Positions 54,828 through 64,000 of a stretch of DNA of 64,000 bases are shown here, in pieces; position 1 is the first letter of the stretch; each line of letters starts with the position of its first letter. The stretch is from Hepsetus odoe. Taxonomy: Eukaryota; Chordata; Actinopteri; Characiformes; Hepsetidae. The position numbers and the translations under genes are program-made. The stretch lies in assembly GCA_017165825.1 (NCBI GenBank), contig CM029367.1, positions 16,296,810-16,360,809 on the forward strand. Reading direction: 5' to 3'. Under the pieces are notes generated by a model. That model had not been told where the DNA came from. It ran no database searches and saw nothing but the letters and a program-made list of their open reading frames with translations.

Positions 54828-56612
54828 TCAGTCTTCTGAGCCATTAGCTTGAGTTTTCTGCTCGCTGTCTTCAGGCTGATCTCCCTAAATCGGACAGGAA
54901 ACAAGAAGCAAAAACATTTATGGTGAGATAAAAATAGATCTTAAAGTAGTTAGTGTGACATTTCAGAAAACACTGTAGGTGAGAGATTGTACTAACATTA
55001 GGCAGGACACTCTGTAGTTCATTCATGACTGTGCTGAGGCTGGAGAGAGTGCCGTGCAGCTGCTGCTGAAAGCTGTTCTTCTGCTGCTCTGAAGCTCTGA
55101 GAGTCTTCTCCGTCTCCTTCAGATTGGCTTTCACCTGTTCTAGCTCCCTCATCAGATTCCGGTTAGTTGACTCAAGCTCCGTCAAATGCTTTGCATCTTC
55201 ATCTGGAAACAAACACAGTTTTAGTGGCTTAATGTCAATGTTTCTGATTAAATGATTAAAGCTATATCAAAATGGAGTAAACTCTCCATAAACTAAGGTT
55301 TACTCCATTTGTTAGTTTGGCAATGCAACATTAAAGGGCTTATTATTGGTTAGAATCAGAAGATATTTTTCCAGGCCAGAAATGGGTGGAAATTACACAG
55401 AACGAATTACCCATTTTAGTGTCTTGCTGTATGAGCTTATGTTCAAGCTCTTCCCTGGTTTTCTCACTCTTGTCCAATTTCTGTAGCATACTGCCCACGT
55501 CCACCATAGCCCCGTTATAAACGATGAGACTTCCTGATCCAGTACAGTCCTCCGCCTCCCTTTTGGTCTTCTGACAGGGCAGCAGAGGTCGGTTACCTTT
55601 AACCAGAGTTAATTTACTGCGTTAATTCACAGCAATGCATACACAGTACAGAAACCTCTAATTATTTGTGGCCTCAGGGAATCAAGGCAACCTACTGGTC
55701 CAGGAATTAAACCCATGACCTTCCAATCCTGGGACCTAGTCCCCAACCACTACACCATCATTACCCCAAAAAGAACACTGATGTGTGGGATGGAAATGCT
55801 CAATTGCTGATACCCAGGATCAAATCAGGGACCTTTAAACTCACAGAAATGAACTTCCCACATTTCCGGTTTCAAAAATGCTTAGACTAAATACAATGTT
55901 GAAAGCCAACATGGGGATCATTTTATGCAGGACTTTAGAATTCAGAGTGAAACCAACCTGTGTGTCCTCTATAATGCATAATAAGCTTGTTCTGCAGCAA
56001 ATTCCCACAAATAATCTTACTCTTTCAAAACAGATGCAGATCATTCCTTTCTGAACCACAGCATGTTATTCCTTTTTGACTATGATTGCAATTTTGATCA
56101 ATTTTATTCATATTTTAATGCTTGCAGTTCTTTCAGTCTAGTTCTTCTTTTGGCTGCTCCCCTTAAGGGGTTGTTCACAGCAGTTTCCCCATTCATTTCC
56201 AGAGCGTCACTGCCCTCAAAGATGGGTTGCCGCAATTTTCACACTACAGGATTTGGACTTCTAAGTGTACTAGATATCTGACGAGGGTCTAGAATGCATC
56301 ACAGAGTCTGTAAAATAGCTAACTTTGCACTGTTCTCTTCAAAAGATTAAGTGTCATTTCATGAGCCCTGAGCAAAGGGTGATTGCCTCAACATTTAGAA
56401 ATTGCTCTGCATTGAAAATCAGAGTAGAATTTGGTTGAAGCAATGAATTTTATGAGATACCCCCACCCCACCCCCATCTTTTACTTACCTAATAGGTTCT
56501 CTATTTGAGATTCAGGATGCTCTACTGGGTTGGGCTCATCTTTGGGTTTATCAGTTAGCTTACGGTAGTAGCACGACTCTCTCACTACCGGCTTATTCAA
56601 CAATTTCTTCAC
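54828..56612 (-). CDS. ccar1: ccar1 last exons: C-terminal coiled coil
   Basis: Exon 56612-56489 encodes VKKLLNKPVVRESCYYRKLT. Exon 55596-55411 gives SLIVYNGAMVDVGSMLQKLD. Exon 55202-54997 gives a heptad-rich helix (MRELEQVKANLKETEKTLRA) ending SVLPN with donor GTTAGT. Exon 54884-54828 encodes GDQPEDSEQKTQANGSED-stop. Confidence 0.9.
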
Positions 56613-59600
56613 CTGCAAAACAAGCGCATGAGCATTGGTTCATACATGACAGCCTATACATCACAATGTTTACCACTCTTATAAAGAGCCGTTAGATAAG
56701 GAAACTTTGGCTAAGTAAAGTTCCCTGCCACTAAAATAGTAATACCTGTGCTCGGGAAAGATGTAGGCCTAGAGTGTACATAATCTCCTCTAGGTCCTTC
56801 TCAAGTAGGTATCCACAATGGCTTTGATCAAAGTACACAAAAGCCATGAGTAGATCTCGATCATATGTCACCATCTGTTTCTTTTTTTCATCCTTGAGCA
56901 GGGGAACAACACACATGTATGAGCCCACTTTTTTTTTTTTGGGGGTGGGGGGTGCGGGGGATGAACCATAAGAAACTTACTTTATCTTTAGAAGCTCGCT
57001 CTTTTGATTTCCGGTCATCTCGGCGGTCATCCCTCCTATCCCTTCCGTTCGAATCTTCATCATCCTTATCTGATATTTAGAACACACCATGTTCAGCAGT
57101 CACGAAAAGCTCAACAAAGATAAACCATTTTTGAGTTTAATAAGTCGCACCATCATCATCATAATCATCTGCATCCTCAGCCTCCATTGGATCGTATTCA
57201 TCAGCATTGTTATTGCTACTTTCATCTTCATTGTCATCTTCATCTTTGGACTCTTCTTTCTTCAGAATCCTCTCCTTTTCATCATCCTGTTACACATACA
57301 GAAGCAAGTTATAAACAACCTACCTTGTAAGTGTCTACTTCAGACAAAACTAAACAGAAGGAGCAGAATTCAGAGTTTGGGGAAACTAATCTAAAGCATG
57401 AAATATTCATAAATCACATTTAAACAGGTATATTTACTGTGTGGATCAAGGCACAAACAGTCCTTTAAATGGTGATAATTAAAGAATAATCCACTCACCC
57501 TCCTCTTTTCCTCATCCTCTCTTTGTCTTTTAGTGGATGGCTCACCATTCTCTTCCTCTTTCTTTGCATCCCTTTTTTCCAAATCTTTTCTCTCTGCCTC
57601 TTTTTTTATTTTTTCTCTCTTTTCTTTTCTTTCATCCTTACTTGGAAAAGAAGCAAGAGCTTTGTATATTCTATAGCCAAAATCTCGTTGAAGCATTTCA
57701 TTGAAAAGCTCTGCAAACAAGGAGACCTAAACACAAGCAAAACAGTACAAATGGTTTTTTGGGCTGATGAGGAAACTAACTTCAGCTGAAATTGAACTTC
57801 AGTATGCAAGAAATAAAAGAAACTACTTAAAAAAACAGAGTTTGTGCATAAATTTGCCACAGGTTTGTATTTTCCTTTAATGGGAAGGTATATTTAAAAA
57901 CTAAGCATTTTCAATGTGTAATATTCATAATAAAAAAAACTGGTTACCTCAAATGAATGCTCTTTATTGTCTTCCAGTCTGTAATCCAAAAGCACACTCA
58001 GAGACATGATGCTGCAGTCAAACTTGCCATTTTTGGCTGCCCAGTTTGGGTGGACAATGATAGTGGGCTCATCAGGGAGGACATAGCGCCTCTCCCTACG
58101 CTGCCGCTCAAGTTCCTCTAGCCGTTTACGTTCTTCCTCCTGAGAAGGAAAACCATAAAACAAAACTGAGTCAACCCCTTTCCTTTTAAAGCAACACTTT
58201 GTCTAGTCAAACAACGCCCACGTATTGAGACCCATTATACCAATCATTAACGCATTCAAAGTCACTTCTGAAGGGCAAGTGGGCACCTTTCTGTTCATGT
58301 AGTTTTGCTCAAAGCTTGCCTCCTCTCTCACCTCCCGGTCTTCCTCCGGTCTGGAAGGCTCCTCTTCCTCTACACCGGCAGATTCAGTTTTCTCTGGCTC
58401 TTTGGATTCCTCCACCTGCTCCTCCACTTTCAGCTGCTTAGTGAGGCGAGCTATCAACTGAGACTTCAGACCTTTAGAGCTCAGAGACCGACTTTCCAGC
58501 TCCTTGCGTAGGTCGTTTACCTAAACACAGCACACATGCAGCTGAAGAAGCTTGAATAGGCTACACAACAGAAGGTTTATTTTAAAAAAATCTATATATA
58601 TTTAACCTACTATCCTAGAAGCAACATACCTTCATTGACTTCGGATCAAGTTTAGACCAGTGTGTAGGTGTTGTAACCTCTTTTGAATCGTCATCATCTT
58701 TCTCTTCTTCCTCCTAACATCAGGTGAGGGAAATAGGGCAAAAGAGAAAAAAAAAAACAACCTAAAGTTAAATTAAATCTCATCTATGTTTTCATAGCTT
58801 CTGAAACAAAAGTTAATCCGTGCAAGAAGCAAGGTCACAACTGTCTCTCATTGTCTGCTCCAACTGAGGTCTCGATTGGGTTTAAAAAACAAAAACAATA
58901 ATAAATGAAACAAAAACAAACAAAACCCAAAATAAAATGTCCACTTTTAGGATACGTGGAAGCTCTCTAGCTTTTATAAAAAGATCCAAACCCCACACAT
59001 CAGCCAATCAATGCAAGTTCTGTGGAATACAAAAAGGTAATCAATGACAGCGGATCCAAGAAATGTAAAATGTGACAGATGCACTCAGAGATGGTCTCCA
59101 AACTCAATGTGTGTACGAGTTTCCTTTAACTACATTTGAAATATGATTTTTACTCCAGTTCCCCTCCTTTTTAACAACTACTCATAGAAGACTGTCCTTC
59201 GAGCAACCAACCTCCCTGGAAAAATCAAGTTCAAGAATCTAGGTACAGTCCAATCCGAGAATAGTGTAAAATCAATAAAGGGACAGACAAGAGACAGAAC
59301 TTAAAGGAGTTTTTTTTGAAGTTCAGCAGATATTGAATTAAAATGTAAAATTAATCATAAAAGAAAACATTCTAAAAACACACATTTTAATCACAACTGG
59401 CTCTCCAGATTCCAGCATGTCAAAAATCTTTAATTATGTATTCATCTCAACAGCCAAATGTTGTGCAAATTTAGGCATGTCACTTTGCACCCTGAACAAA
59501 AATGTCTATGGCAGACACGAAACTAAATCACAAATTTTGACATCAGATTTGACAACCAAGTTTTATATGTAGTGCTGGAAGCTGTTTTACCAGTTGAAGC

Positions 59601-62600
59601 AGTGCCATTAAAGTACAAGCTAATCTGTTCCACTGTGTGTGACTGCGGGCTGGGTGGTAGGGCGAGGGCAGTGCTGGGAGAGCAGGTAAAGGAAGCAGGA
59701 GGGGACGGGTGGAGGAAAAGGGATGAGACAGGGACATTATAGAAGGGGCTTTTGTTTGATGCCTGTGATATTTCTCTTTTGTGTGTTTGCGTGTTTTGTC
59801 TGTCTATTCCTGTGCCTGTGAGAAGCGGAAATGAGAAGAGAAGGATTAGCGTTCAGTGCCTGTTCTCCATCAGCCTCCTTCCGTTCAGCCAAGAGTTTCT
59901 CTGCCAGCTGCTCCTTGAGTCCGCGGGACAGGCCTTCCCACTCTGAGCGGGTAGGAAGACAATGCCAAACATCCGGGAGAAATAAAACCACTGTCTCCAC
60001 ATGTGCGGGAACTGTGCGCCCTTTGTGAGTCTCCTCAGGGCGGTGATAGCGAATCTCTGCAAAACGATACCTGTCGCAAAGGAAGAAGTGTATTGGAAAG
60101 AAACATTCTGTCAGACATCACACAAGGCCTAACCCCCAAACTTTCATAGACAGCTCCAATACCCCTGCCTCCCCTTTGTGGTAAGATGACCCCAAGAATA
60201 GTGAAAATAAAGTCTGCAGATCTCCTCAGTAGAGTCTCACGATGGACGGCAGCCATGTATTGGGAAAATCGACAGACAAAAATAAACAAAAAAACAACGA
60301 CAATCCGGACAACATCGCCTCCCTTTCCTCCTGCCAGGACCCTACCCATAGCATTTGTGAGTCTGAACTGGATGCTTGTGTAGGATAGCATACATACACC
60401 AGTGGTGTGAGAAAGACAAATTCAAAGACACGGTGAAAGCAAGTTAAATATGTAAGATATTTAACACAGGTCAAAAGTCATAAAACAGAATAATGGTGGC
60501 GACTCCTCCTCCGGCTCTGCTTTTCGAGCGACAGAATAAATGCATTCACCACATAGATAAAAGAGGCAAGACTGCTACACACATTAGCAAAAAGGACATT
60601 GCAAAATAAAGATAAGAGCAAATAAATACATAAATTACAAAGTTACAATTAAATTAAACAAAAAAAAAAACAAAAAAGCTTGACATTTCAGAGCTTTTGC
60701 CAAAAAACATGCAGTGATTGGGTCACAGACTACTGGGTGCTGTTTTAAGGATTCTTTTAGATTGCTTTGGCCTAGTACTGATAAATGCACACATGGAATG
60801 ATGCCTTTAAAAGTGTAAGAATTGAATTGTACTTACCACTGAGTACATAAACTCAGATCAATGCCTGTCAGAGCCTTACAACAACGTATTGCTGTCTTTA
60901 TAAGGACTGAGGCATCATTCTCTGGGTCAGCTCCGTCCAGGGAGGGGGACCAGTGGCCACCAATGGCCATGGCCTCATCTTTGCCCCTCATCCCAACAAG
61001 GAACTGGAAACAGAAGAGTTAAGAAAAACACATAAAGGTCACATTATATTCACATGGTCTCAATTTAGTAGGGGATACAAGAAGAAATACAGTTAAATGC
61101 AGCTAGATTGCGCATGGTCCACAAATTTCCTCAAATGAAGCCAAAACAACAAAAACAGAATGCTGGATAGAGGGGAGGGGGGAAACCCCCCCACAAACAC
61201 ACACACCACTCTGAATTGTTAGCATGGAGAGAGTCAACATCAACTTATTCCACACATTTAAGCATTCAGCATTGAAACAGGACAGGACATCACAGTCAGC
61301 TCTCACTGAAAGCATGAAAGAAAATTTGTGCATGTATAAAAAAAAAAAAAAAAGAAGGGTGAAACCTCCAAACCAGAGATCCAATGATTGAATTAAACAA
61401 TGAGTTGGCAATGATTAGGGACATATTTCTCCACAGTGTTAGTTTATTCTGGTTGTACCTTAATGAGGCGGGCTGGGTGCTGGAAAGAGTCTCTCAGCTC
61501 CTGAGGGTCCTCAGCCAGGGCACAAGACTTATGATACAATTCATCCAGACTGGGAGTGGCAAGCAGCATTACCTGCACCATAAAAAGATTTGTCTTATAT
61601 TTAGTAAAACAAAGGTGTAACAAAGCCAAAAACAACCAAAAAAAATAAATAACCCACCACAATCAAGTCGATAGGGTCATTAAGTATAATTTATTTGTGA
61701 CCTCACACCTTAGCACTAAAAGTGTGGTTGGCATCTGGTGGGTCCAATACAGCTGTATTCTTCACCAAAGAGTCCACTTCTTTATGCATGATGTGGAAGT
61801 TGCAGTAATTCCCAAAGCTAAAGGGTCGCGATAAGGGGAAAGCATCCACCCAAGTGAACACTGCATCAAAGAAGTCACTTGGAATATAGAGGCTCTGATA
61901 CCTTCGACGAAGCTCCATCATGTCACAGTTATAGCTGTCAAGCAGGCACATACACATAGATTTTACTGATGTTTGCAAATGAGCAGTATGACAGCATTAA
62001 TATATACGCCTCGTTTAATAAAACCAATATAAAAGGTTACATACTTCCCTTACCCATCAAGTGAGAACTTGGAAAACTGCACAGTATATCGTGGAACAAC
62101 TCTGCGCGGGCGTCTTGGAGAGCGTTCTCTTCGAGGGGAGCGGTCTCTCGAACGCTTGCGTGTTGGAGAGCGTTCCCTTGATCTTCGCCGCTCTCTGTCT
62201 CTCTCTCGACTGTATATATAAATATATATTTAAAAACAAAACAAAACAACCCCCCCCCAAACCATAGTTAAAGCAGAGCAGCAACTAATCGTGAGTATAT
62301 ACATAAAAAGTAAAAAAAACATCTGTATGTTTGTCTCCTTATTTGTTAAACATCACATCTGTACAAGTTTCAGTTGTAATTTAAGGTTTTTAGGTTGATG
62401 TTACTGCACTATAATGCATTGAACATCTGTAAATACATAAACTTTAAAATGCAAAGCCTTGAGTTTTATAAAAAATACATTTATTAATTAATAAAAATGC
62501 ATTATTCTGCCATCCTACTGCCAATAGTCCTGCAATAAGACCAGGTTCCCTTCTTCAACTGCTCCATGGTCCAGTCCTTTTGCTCACATACCCATAGCAA

Positions 62601-63602
62601 GTATTTTTTTGTTAAGTAGTGGACAATATTCAGCATGGGCACACTGACCAGTCTACGGCTACACTGCTCCACCTGCAGCAAGTTGTGACGCACTGCGTAC
62701 CACCTTTCCATTCTTACCAGCATTAACCTTTTTCAGCAATTTGTGCTACAGGTGCTCCACACCCACACCCACACCCACACCCTTTGGCACCCTGATCCTG
62801 TGCAATGGTTGTCCTATCCTTGGCAAGTACTGACCACTACAGACCAGGAACAAAACAAGATCTGCCATTTTGAAACATTTAGCCATATCAATTTGTTCCT
62901 TGTTAAAGTGACTCATTTAATACATAGGAACTTCAAGAACATAATGGCTGCAAAACATATCCTACCCCTTGAGAGGCATTGTAATGAGATTAATGCCATT
63001 TACTATAATGTATACTCTTAAACTGCATTAATGGATCAGACATTAAAAGTTACTAATATTATATGATGACTATTGCCTACAATTTGTCATCTTGATACAA
63101 ACGATTAGCAAAGAATAAAATAAATAAAGATAAGGAAAAACAAATGAATAACCACTCACCTACGATCATCTTTCCTCAGAATGAGTTCAGGTCGGTCACT
63201 GCGGCTGGGAAAGCGAGGAGTAGGATCCATTCGTCTTACAGGCTGTGGTTGGGGCATCATCCGCACTGGAGGCTGCAGCAATCCCCCTGAAAACACAGAA
63301 TCTATAGAAAACATTTTTTTTTTTTTTTATAATCAAAAGAATAATTCTGCACAATTTTACCACCACAGTACTCTTCAGGAGCATCAACAATTCTGTAAAA
63401 CCACCCTACCTTTAGGGGGTGGCTGAGGCAGAAGAGGTTGAGGGGGATTCTGTAAGAGCGGTGCTAGGGAGGCTGCTGAAAGCTGGGCCTGAAGCAGGGA
63501 GGGAGGGGGACCTTGGGTCGGCATGCTGAAGGTAGTCGGTGGAGGTAGTGATTGTAGCATGGTAGGACCTGGCTTGATCATGTTGGGACCAGGAGGCTGG
63601 TT
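54828..63602 (-). CDS. ccar1: Cell division cycle and apoptosis regulator 1, C-terminal ~943 residues
   Basis: Eighteen exons join in frame: 63602-63410, 63286-63160, 62209-62054, 61934-61709, 61572-61459, 61003-60837, 60070-59860, 58713-58630, 58520-58332, 58139-57948, 57726-57499, 57286-57151, 57069-56981, 56892-56746, 56612-56489, 55596-55411, 55202-54997, 54884-54828. They correspond to roughly residues 215-1150 of human CCAR1. The N-terminal S1-like part lies right of the window. Order: Pro/Gln-rich region, Arg/Ser-rich stretch, inactive-Nudix-like DBC1 domain, SAP domain, LAIKA region, charged stretch, EF-hand-like region, coiled coil. CCAR1 (CARP-1) is a nuclear coactivator that bridges Mediator, nuclear receptors, p53 and beta-catenin and acts in apoptosis and splicing. 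Every junction is GT-AG except intron 59859-58714, which begins GC. Confidence 0.95.
55672..55768 (-). repeat. SINE 5' fragment in a ccar1 intron
   Basis: CAAGGCAACCTACTGGTCCA, ATTAAACCCATGACC and CCCCAACCACTACACCATCA match the tRNA-related half of the main SINE on the minus strand. Confidence 0.65.
56746..57726 (-). CDS. ccar1: ccar1 exons: LAIKA end, charged region, EF-hand-like
   Basis: Exon 57726-57499 encodes VSLFAELFNEMLQRDFGYRI followed by Lys/Glu-rich sequence. Exons 57286-57151 and 57069-56981 are acidic and Arg/Asp-rich (ADEYDPMEAEDADD). Exon 56892-56746 encodes DRDLLMAFVYFDQSHCGYLL and EKDLEEIMYTLGLHLSRAQ, the EF-hand-like segment. Confidence 0.9.
57948..58713 (-). CDS. ccar1: ccar1 exons: SAP domain and start of LAIKA region
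   Basis: Exon 58713-58630 encodes EEEEKDDDDSKEVTTPTHWS up to SMK. Exon 58520-58332 continues VNDLRKELESRSLSSKGLKS, the SAP nucleic-acid-binding helix pair, then an acidic tail. Exon 58139-57948 encodes RRYVLPDEPTIIVHPNWAAK and SIMSLSVLLDYRLEDNKEHS. Confidence 0.92.
59860..61934 (-). CDS. ccar1: ccar1 exons: DBC1 (inactive Nudix-like) domain
   Basis: Four exons encode CDMMELRRRYQSLYIPSDFF, HKSCALAEDPQELRDSFQHP, LVGMRGKDEAMAIGGHWSPS and WHCLPTRSEWEGLSRGLKEQ, almost identical to human CCAR1. The last exon ends ADGEQ at 59860, where the intron starts GCACTG instead of GT. Confidence 0.92.
62054..63602 (-). CDS. ccar1: ccar1 exons: Pro/Gln-rich and Arg/Ser-rich region
   Basis: The first visible exon (63602-63410) encodes NQPPGPNMIKPGPTML and SLLQAQLSAASLAPLLQNP. 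The second (63286-63160) gives LLQPPVRMMPQPQPVRRMDP. The third (62209-62054) is a run of RERDRERRRSRERSP-type repeats ending VPRYTVQFSKFSLD. Each has a clear human counterpart (SLLQAQISAASITPLLQ; VPRYTVQFSKFSLD). Confidence 0.92.
62500..62870 (-). mobile_element. Degenerate DNA-transposon repeat in a ccar1 intron
   Basis: Shares the CTGCTCCATGGTCCAGT core and the ACTGACCACTACAGACCAGG-type end with the copy at 3480-4080. A minus-strand trace DWTMEQLKK is the only protein hint. It is interrupted by an ACACCC hexamer run at 62758-62782. Confidence 0.5.
62758..62782. repeat. (ACACCC)n short tandem repeat
   Basis: About four hexamer units inside the transposon remnant. It resembles a telomere-variant unit but is too short to mean more. 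Confidence 0.85.
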
Positions 63603-64000
63603 CTGAAACAGGTACAAATAAACCAAACATGGGTCAGAACCAACTCTCTCTCCAACAGGGGACTGGGGTCACTGAATCTGGAACTAGACTAATACAGTAG
63701 TCCTTGGTGTCCATGCATGTAAATTACAAACCATCAATGTAAATTTACTGAAATTGTAGTTTGCTAACAAGCTGTATGAAAATATTTATTAGCTCTGTTC
63801 CAGTTTAAGGGGGGGGGACCTGTTCTGAAAGATGTGACACACTGGGAGAAGAAGCTTAGTGGGTTATTGAGGCGCAGTAAAACCCAAAAGAGAAGAAAAA
63901 TTAGTTAAATAAGAAGCAGCCAGAAAATTTCAATGCTACAGCACCAAATGTTAGCATTTTTGGTCCCTGTTGAAAGACAGAAATCCAAAACGGTGTTAAA

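Noticed and set aside
54997..63409. A snoRNA such as SNORD98, which I recall as hosted by human CCAR1
   Set aside because: I scanned the ccar1 introns for a minus-strand C box followed by a D box and found no convincing pair. A covariance-model search would be needed to exclude it.
1..64000. CRISPR array, operon or prokaryotic-type system
   Set aside because: All structure points to a vertebrate nuclear genome. The regular repeats seen are microsatellites and zinc-finger codons.

Overview
This is nuclear DNA from a ray-finned fish, most likely an ostariophysan (characin, catfish, carp or knifefish group). The evidence is spliced genes with canonical GT-AG introns, abundant tRNA-derived SINEs and Tc1-type transposon remains, long microsatellites, and a three-exon Toll-like receptor 4 gene, which as I recall is kept in ostariophysans but lost in many spiny-rayed fishes. 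An assembly gap of 394 N lies at 16307-16700.

Six protein-coding genes are supported and all lie on the minus strand. From the right edge leftwards: ccar1 (63602 down to 54828, its 5' exons beyond the window), stox1 (43071 down to 29234), an 11-finger C2H2 zinc-finger gene (25415 down to 23835), tlr4 (19691 down to 16843), a RING-less TRIM gene with two B-boxes and PRY-SPRY (14627 down to 10484), and the first two coding exons of a tmem150a-like gene (6081 down to 193, the rest lost off the left edge). Exon joins were worked out by hand and keep the reading frame in every gene. CCAR1 beside STOX1 in the same orientation matches the human chromosome 10q arrangement as I recall it.

Region by region: 1-6.1 kb is tmem150a exon 2, a long intron and exon 1. 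6.1-10.3 kb is its upstream DNA with duplicated segments, SINEs, a perfect 24-bp inverted repeat and a Tc1-type fragment. 10.3-14.6 kb is the TRIM gene, with a solo LTR in its first intron. 16.8-19.7 kb is tlr4, followed by 3 kb of upstream DNA with an RFX X-box/CCAAT/CRE/CTCF-like cluster. 23.8-25.4 kb is the zinc-finger gene, and 26.2-27.5 kb a CpG-rich promoter region. 29-43 kb is stox1 with a 10.6-kb first intron. 43-53.8 kb is gene-free, SINE-rich DNA. 53.8-63.6 kb is ccar1 in 18 visible exons.

TLR4 and the TRIM protein are innate-immunity families, and TMEM150A acts in plasma-membrane phosphoinositide control, so 0-20 kb may be a small immune neighbourhood. STOX1, the zinc-finger protein and CCAR1 are nuclear regulators. 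I see no clearly new multi-gene system. The most unusual points are an alanine at the BB-loop proline position of TLR4, a histidine at the position of human STOX1 Tyr153, an apparent GC-AG intron in ccar1, three eroded fingers inside the zinc-finger array, and several repeat structures.
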